This document shows, piece after piece, positions 6,046 through 9,938 of a DNA stretch of 9,938 bases. Each line of letters opens with the position of its first letter. Position 1 is the first letter of the stretch. The notes beneath the pieces are model-generated. The model made no database searches. It worked only from the letters and a program-made list of their open reading frames with translations, and was not told the DNA's origin. The stretch covers positions 1 through 9,938 of the forward strand of contig CAKPZU010000076.1 in NCBI GenBank assembly GCA_934215405.1. Reading direction: 5' to 3'. A program made the position numbers and the translations under genes. Source of the stretch: an uncultured Bacilli bacterium. GTDB taxonomy: Bacteria; Bacillota_I; Bacilli_A; RFN20; CAG-631.

Positions 6046-7224
6046 TTATGCATTAATATTTTTGTCTTTGAATGTTTTGTTTAGTGTTTCAATAAATATT
6101 AAAAATAATACAAAGAATAATAAGATAAAATATGGCATTATTTTCATAGATAAATTATTAGCAATTACTCCAAATAATGGAGGAATAAATGTTGAACCAA
6201 TATAAGCACAAGTCATTTGAAGTCCAATTATTCCTTGTGAATTTTCCTTTGAAAAATAAAATGGTGTGGAATGCATAATTGATGGATAAATAGGTCCACA
6301 GCCTATACCAATTGTAATAAAGGCAATTAATGATAATATATAATTATTTGTTGGTATTAACAAAAGAACAATACTAATAGCTATAATTATACTTCCAAGT
6401 TGTATTAGTTTTTTATCGCCAATTTTACTAGCTATAAAGCCAGATAGAAATCTTCCTATTGTTATTCCAATAAAAAATAATGAACCAAATGATGCGGCCT
6501 TTTCAGGTGAAATATCTTTAACATTTACAAAATAGGTTGCAGTCCATTGGATTAAAATTGATTCAAATGAACAATAGCAGAAAAAGGCAATTAAGACAAA
6601 AATAACTCCTTTAATTTTAAATTTTTGCTTTAATGATAAATTGGCTGGCTTGACTTCATCAATAGATGTATTATTTTTATTTTTCTTCCATAAAGGAAAC
6701 GAAAATAAAACAATTATAAAAATAATAGATTGTAAAATTGCTACAAAGCTATATCCTCTATGCCAACCATATTGCTTTGTTAAGCAATAACTCATTATAT
6801 AAGGGCTAGCTATTGTTCCAACTCCCCAAAAACAATGAAGCCAACTCATAGTTTTTGATGAAAAATTAATAGCTACATAATTATTTAATGAAGCATCAAT
6901 TGCCCCAGCACCAAGGCCATATGGAATAGCAAATAAACAAATTAATATAAAACTATTCGACAATGAAAATCCAATTAAAGCAATAATTGTTAAAAGAATG
7001 CTTAATGAGGTTACAAGCCAAGTGCTCATTTTTTGAAGAAGCTTATCAGAAAATAAAGTAGATATAATTGTTGAAAAAGAAATAATCATTGTAACTATTC
7101 CCATATAAGACATTTTAACATTAAAATCTATTTGCATTACAGGCCAAGCAGATCCTAATAATGAATCAGGTAGTCCTAAGCTTATAAAAGCTAAATAAAT
7201 AACCACTATTAATAAGCTAACCAT
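6046..7224 (-). CDS. MFS transporter, FucP-like
   Basis: A 392-residue integral membrane protein with about twelve hydrophobic segments and a charged central loop near 190-205 (KKNKNNTSIDEVKP), the usual two six-helix halves of the major facilitator superfamily. LGLPDSLLGSAWPVM at 16-30, GLGAGAIDASLNNYVA at 103-118 and WLHCFWGVG at 128-136 resemble the fucose permease (COG0738) branch common in Bacillota. The substrate is unknown; a sugar or other small metabolite is likely. The ATG at 7224 is preceded at 8 nt by a run of seven G (7239-7233), an unusual ribosome site. The gene begins about 20 nt downstream of the tRNA-Pro terminator on the same strand, with no visible promoter of its own. Confidence 0.88.
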   Translation of the reverse strand: MVSLLIVVIYLAFISLGLPDSLLGSAWPVMQIDFNVKMSYMGIVTMIISFSTIISTLFSDKLLQKMSTWLVTSLSILLTIIALIGFSLSNSFILICLFAIPYGLGAGAIDASLNNYVAINFSSKTMSWLHCFWGVGTIASPYIMSYCLTKQYGWHRGYSFVAILQSIIFIIVLFSFPLWKKNKNNTSIDEVKPANLSLKQKFKIKGVIFVLIAFFCYCSFESILIQWTATYFVNVKDISPEKAASFGSLFFIGITIGRFLSGFIASKIGDKKLIQLGSIIIAISIVLLLIPTNNYILSLIAFITIGIGCGPIYPSIMHSTPFYFSKENSQGIIGLQMTCAYIGSTFIPPLFGVIANNLSMKIMPYFILLFFVLFLIFIETLNKTFKDKNINA

Positions 7225-7232
7225 AAAATTTT

Positions 7233-7239
7233 CCCCCCC
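7233..7239 (-). promoter_or_regulatory. Poly-G ribosome binding site of the MFS gene
   Basis: Seven consecutive G on the minus strand, 8 nt before the ATG, in the place of the AGGAGG seen at most other genes here. It can still pair with the CCUCC anti-Shine-Dalgarno using G-U contacts. A homopolymer of this length is also prone to slippage. Confidence 0.6.
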
Positions 7240-7244
7240 AATAA

Positions 7245-7265
7245 CAAAAAAAGGCTTAAAGCCTT
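7245..7265 (-). terminator. Terminator after tRNA-Pro, before the MFS gene
   Basis: On the minus strand AAGGCT, loop TTA, AGCCTT, then a run of T (complement of the A-run 7246-7250): a compact 6-bp stem, extendable by A-T pairs in the flanks. It lies 15 nt after the tRNA CCA end, and the poly-G ribosome site of the transporter follows within about 10 nt. Confidence 0.8.
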
Positions 7266-7280
7266 ACTAATCTATTTAAA

Positions 7281-7357
7281 TGGTCGGGACGGCAGGATTT
7301 GAACCTGTGACCCTCTGGTCCCAAACCAGATGCACTACCAAGCTGTGCTACGTCCCG
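7281..7357 (-). tRNA. tRNA-Pro (anticodon TGG)
   Basis: A 77-nt tRNA with encoded CCA on the minus strand. Acceptor CGGGACG pairs with CGTCCCG, with discriminator A. D-arm GCAC/GTGC has loop AGCTTGGTA. The anticodon stem TCTGG/CCAGA encloses TTTGGGA, giving TGG, which can read all proline codons by wobble. The T-stem ACAGG/CCTGC encloses a normal TTCAAAT; its outermost position is an A-C mismatch. The body is very close to the standard Bacillota tRNA-Pro. Confidence 0.97.
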
Positions 7358-7369
7358 AACTGCTTTATT

Positions 7370-7398
7370 ATTATATAATAGGCATTTAGTAAATGCAA
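7370..7398 (-). promoter_or_regulatory. Promoter of tRNA-Pro with internal palindrome
   Basis: On the minus strand: -35 TTGCAT (7398-7393), a 17-bp spacer and a perfect -10 TATAAT (7375-7370), starting near 7363, six bases before the mature tRNA. GCATTTAGTAAATGC (7382-7396), a perfect 7-bp inverted repeat around one base, lies over the -35 end and the upstream spacer. Confidence 0.85.
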
Positions 7399-7546
7399 GA
7401 ACTTTTTACTTTTTTCGTAAACAAAAAATGACTTTGCTAAAACTTTTGACTTTTTAAATTAAAAAAACGCAAAAAATGCATATTTGTATAAAATCAGTAT
7501 AATTATTATGGTATAATTATTAAGAATTTACAAGGAGACAAATATA
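7399..7546 (+). promoter_or_regulatory. AT-rich upstream region with tandem -10 repeat
   Basis: Non-coding stretch between the tRNA-Pro promoter and the gene at 7547. GTATAATTATTA occurs twice (7497-7508 and 7511-7522), giving two perfect TATAAT boxes (7498-7503 and 7512-7517) 14 bp apart. TTGACT (7446-7451) is the best -35-like hexamer but is not at 17 bp from either box. An imperfect repeat of about 30-38 bp is also seen (7400-7430 and 7441-7478), each copy beginning AACTTTT and ending AAAAAATG. The ribosome site AAGGAG is at 7532-7537. Confidence 0.5.
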
Positions 7547-8476
7547 ATGAATAAATTGATTAATGAATTTTGTATTAAGCATAGTTTAAATGTTGAAAAC
7601 GATAATTGTGCCCATGGCTTTATTATGAATTATGAAACAAATCTTTGTTTTATTCCGCTTGACAATGTATCGCCGGTTAGATTGTTTATTTCTTGCTTTG
7701 TTCCTGATGATAAAAAGGAGGCAATTAGTAAGCAACTAAATGACTTAAATTACAAGCATTTGAAGTATGATTTCACACAATTTGGCTTAGTTGTTGGCTT
7801 AAATGCCATGACTTTAAAAAAATTAATGGCAGTTATAGACGATATCGTTGACTCAGTATATGGTATTTTAAAAAATAACGAGATTTTAGATAGCTCATAT
7901 TGCCCAATTTGTGGAAATAGCCTTGATGAAACAAATTCATATGTGGCAAATGTTGCTTTTGGAAAAGTAACTATTGATAATGATTGTAAAGAAAAAATAA
8001 ATCAAACAATAGAAAAGGAAAATAAAGAATTTGATGATGCTCCAAATAATTATCTAAAGGGACTAGCAGGGGCTTTAGTTGGAGCACTTATTAGTGTTGT
8101 TGCTTTTATAGTTTTATATATGATAGGCTTTATTTCAGCAATAACATCTTTCTTATCAATCTATCTAGGAATTACCTTTTACAAAAAATTTGGTGGAAAA
8201 CCAAATAAAACAATGGTACTAATCGTCACTGCTGTTACAATAATTGTAATGGCATTAACAATATTTGGAATTTATGTTTATGCTGCTAATTTATTAGCTA
8301 CTAGTCGTGGCTATACATCTAGTGGTATTAATGCCTTTATTGACATGATGAATGAAGATGATTTTAGAAAAGAATTTAGTAGTAATGCTGCTATGACTGT
8401 ATTGTTTACGCTTCTTGGATGTGGCTTTGAAGTTTTTTCTCAAATGCAAAAAGTTAAACGCTCATCAACAATTTAA
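7547..8476 (+). CDS. Membrane protein with CxxC motif, function unknown
   Basis: A 309-residue protein I cannot assign to a named family. Residues 1-112 form a soluble mixed domain with no recognised motif. CPICG follows (Cys119, Cys122), and a lone Cys147 sits in VTIDNDC, possibly part of an incomplete zinc site. An acidic linker (156-165) leads to hydrophobic segments at about 171-194, 195-212, 222-248 and 280-298. The first begins with the glycine/alanine pattern GLAGALVGA. A soluble loop of about 30 residues precedes the last helix, which is followed by a basic tail. The topology suggests a cytoplasmic N-terminal domain on a four-helix anchor (inference). The ATG follows AAGGAG by 9 nt. 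No clear terminator separates it from the MFS gene 42 bp downstream, so the two may be co-transcribed. Confidence 0.85.
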   Translation: MNKLINEFCIKHSLNVENDNCAHGFIMNYETNLCFIPLDNVSPVRLFISCFVPDDKKEAISKQLNDLNYKHLKYDFTQFGLVVGLNAMTLKKLMAVIDDIVDSVYGILKNNEILDSSYCPICGNSLDETNSYVANVAFGKVTIDNDCKEKINQTIEKENKEFDDAPNNYLKGLAGALVGALISVVAFIVLYMIGFISAITSFLSIYLGITFYKKFGGKPNKTMVLIVTAVTIIVMALTIFGIYVYAANLLATSRGYTSSGINAFIDMMNEDDFRKEFSSNAAMTVLFTLLGCGFEVFSQMQKVKRSSTI

Positions 8477-8518
8477 TTAAAAACATACTGTATATTCATT
8501 CTATAGGAAATTTATATT

Positions 8519-9850
8519 ATGAAAAAATCTTTAACAATTAAAAATATTATTTTAATTATAGTACTTGGCTTTGCCGGGCAATTATGCTGGAATATGGAAA
8601 ATCAATGGTTTAATACTTATGTGTATGCTAAAATTGGGCCTTATCCGGGAATTGTTACTTGCATGTTAATTTTTTCAGCATTAGCTACTGCTTTTTCAAC
8701 ATTTTTGTTTGGAACACTAACTGATAGAATAGGAAAGAGAAAGCCTTTTCTATGCATTGGCTATATCGTTTGGGGAATTACAACATTTATTTTTGGAGTT
8801 ACTGATGCATTAAAGGGCTTTTCACCATTATGGTTTGTTTCAACAATGGTTGTTGTTGCCGACTGTGTAATGTCTTTTTTTGGGTCTATGGGGAATGATT
8901 GTGCTTATTCTGCTTGGACTACTGATTTATTAAATGAAGAAAATAAAGGCTTTATTGGTACAAGTATAGCAGTTATGCCAATTGTTGGAACAATTGTTGG
9001 AACTTTACTTGGTGGAATAATTATTAGTTCATTTGGCTATCATATGTTTTTTGCTATAATGGGAGGAATTGTAAGCTTAATAGGTATAATTTGTATTTTT
9101 ACAATGAAAGATGTCGATAATATAAAAATAAATAAAAATGGTTCATTTTGGAAACAATTTTTCTCAAATTTTAATTTTAAAGAATTTATTAAAAATCGTG
9201 AATTAGTTTTGGTATTTATTATATTATCTATATTCTTTATCGGCTTTAATTGCTTTTTTGCTCATATTGGTAATTTATTTATTTATAACTATAACTTTAA
9301 AGAATCAGACTTTGGAATTGTTGAAGGAGCAGCCTTAATAGTATCAATTATTATTTGTCTATTTTTTGGAAAATTGTTAAATAAAAATATAGCACCTAAA
9401 TTAACACTTATTTCTATTATAACTGAAGTATGTGGATTGATCTTTTTAACAATTCTATCATTTAATAATCTATTTAATGGAAGCAATGTCTTTTCAATTG
9501 ATAATTTAGCATTGTTTATTGGTATGGTAATTGTTGGAGTTGGCTACATATTGTTTATGCAAGTTGTAATGATATGGGCTAAAGAATTATATCCTGAAGA
9601 TAAGCGTGGACAAATTGAAGGCGTTAAGATTATTTTCTTTGTTTTAATACCAATGATTTTTGGCTCACTTATTTCAAATGTCTTAATTAATCTATTAGGA
9701 AAAGAAACAATAATTGATTATGGATATGGGCCAGTTAGTGGAAAGGCACCAAATCATTATTTATTTATTGCTGCAGCAATAGTCATTATTTTAGCTATAA
9801 TACCTTTATATTATGTAAATAAAATATATAAGGAAAGAATTAAAAAATAA
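8519..9850 (+). CDS. MFS transporter, glycoside-cation symporter-like
   Basis: A 443-residue integral membrane protein with about twelve transmembrane segments. The MFS motif between helices 2 and 3 is clear (GTLTDRIGKRKP, 65-76). FGSMGNDCAY at 121-130, followed by DLLNEENKG at 136-144, resembles the corresponding loop of glycoside-pentoside-hexuronide:cation symporters. The aromatic N-terminal helix (CWNMENQWFNTY) and an extended final periplasmic loop (TIIDYGYGPVSGKAPNHY) also suit that group. Substrate unknown; a sugar is plausible. The ribosome site is weak (AGGAA at 8505-8509). The 42 bp before it hold no convincing promoter, so readthrough from the upstream unknown gene is likely. A strong hairpin terminates it. 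Confidence 0.85.
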   Translation: MKKSLTIKNIILIIVLGFAGQLCWNMENQWFNTYVYAKIGPYPGIVTCMLIFSALATAFSTFLFGTLTDRIGKRKPFLCIGYIVWGITTFIFGVTDALKGFSPLWFVSTMVVVADCVMSFFGSMGNDCAYSAWTTDLLNEENKGFIGTSIAVMPIVGTIVGTLLGGIIISSFGYHMFFAIMGGIVSLIGIICIFTMKDVDNIKINKNGSFWKQFFSNFNFKEFIKNRELVLVFIILSIFFIGFNCFFAHIGNLFIYNYNFKESDFGIVEGAALIVSIIICLFFGKLLNKNIAPKLTLISIITEVCGLIFLTILSFNNLFNGSNVFSIDNLALFIGMVIVGVGYILFMQVVMIWAKELYPEDKRGQIEGVKIIFFVLIPMIFGSLISNVLINLLGKETIIDYGYGPVSGKAPNHYLFIAAAIVIILAIIPLYYVNKIYKERIKK

Positions 9851-9855
9851 AAACT

Positions 9856-9914
9856 AAAAGGGGGGATGTTTAGAAACCTATAAATAAAATAGGCTCTCAT
9901 CCCCTTTTTGTTTG
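9856..9914 (+). terminator. Large terminator hairpin after the second MFS gene
   Basis: AAAAGGGGGGATG (9856-9868) pairs with CATCCCCTTTT (9898-9908), leaving two G unpaired. The loop contains a second small stem, CCTAT/ATAGG, around AAATAAA. A T-rich tail TTTTTGTTT follows. The reverse complement is also followed by a T-rich tract, so it may work in both directions. Confidence 0.85.
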
Positions 9915-9938
9915 CATTAAATATCTCCTCTTTTTTGA

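Noticed and set aside
7400..7478. Imperfect A/T-rich direct repeat as a CRISPR or iteron array
   Set aside because: Only two degraded, low-complexity copies without spacers of constant length; no cas or replication gene nearby.
9289..9486. 65-codon open frame on the minus strand
   Set aside because: It lies wholly inside the MFS transporter gene in antisense, has no ribosome site or domain, and reflects the AT-rich membrane-protein coding pattern.

Overview
The window is very AT-rich, with short intergenic gaps, Shine-Dalgarno sites of the AAGGAG/AGGAGG type, strong TTGACA/TATAAT-like promoters and a zinc-free (cysteine-poor) ribosomal protein S4. This points to a low-GC Bacillota, most likely from the Bacilli/Erysipelotrichia/uncultured gut Mollicutes-like branch (inference). 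Trp codons were checked in several genes and are TGG. All twelve protein genes whose end is visible stop with TAA or TAG, never TGA. The region looks like ordinary chromosomal housekeeping DNA. I see no transposase, integrase, phage gene, CRISPR array or defence gene.

Layout, left to right. (1) A + strand pair: the 3' end of a GH13 alpha-glucosidase-type gene, followed 9 bp later by a YigZ/IMPACT-family gene. It ends at a hairpin shared with a convergent cytoplasmic SGNH hydrolase. (2) After a 105-bp divergent region come an 80-residue two-helix membrane protein with its own terminator and an M42 metallo-aminopeptidase. (3) A tRNA-Gly with anticodon CCC and a non-canonical T-loop base lies between two long hairpins. 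It leads directly into a three-gene run: SDR oxidoreductase, double-zinc-ribbon membrane protein and HAD phosphatase. (4) rpsD follows, with a consensus promoter and a structured leader of about 164 nt that probably carries S4 autoregulation. (5) On the minus strand, a tRNA-Pro(TGG) with a consensus promoter is followed by a terminator and then, about 20 nt later, a FucP-like MFS transporter. That transporter converges on rpsD at a shared terminator. (6) On the plus strand, a membrane protein of unknown function with a CxxC motif is followed by a second MFS transporter resembling the glycoside-cation symporter group, ending at a large G-rich hairpin.

No single pathway links the genes. They cover sugar hydrolysis and transport, peptide turnover, translation, metabolite repair and small membrane proteins. 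The features most worth a second look are regulatory or RNA-level: the tRNA-Gly T-loop, the two tRNA-terminator-CDS arrangements, the palindrome inside the tRNA-Pro promoter, the tandem -10 repeat at 7497-7522 and the rpsD leader. I found no convincing evidence of a wholly new multi-gene system.
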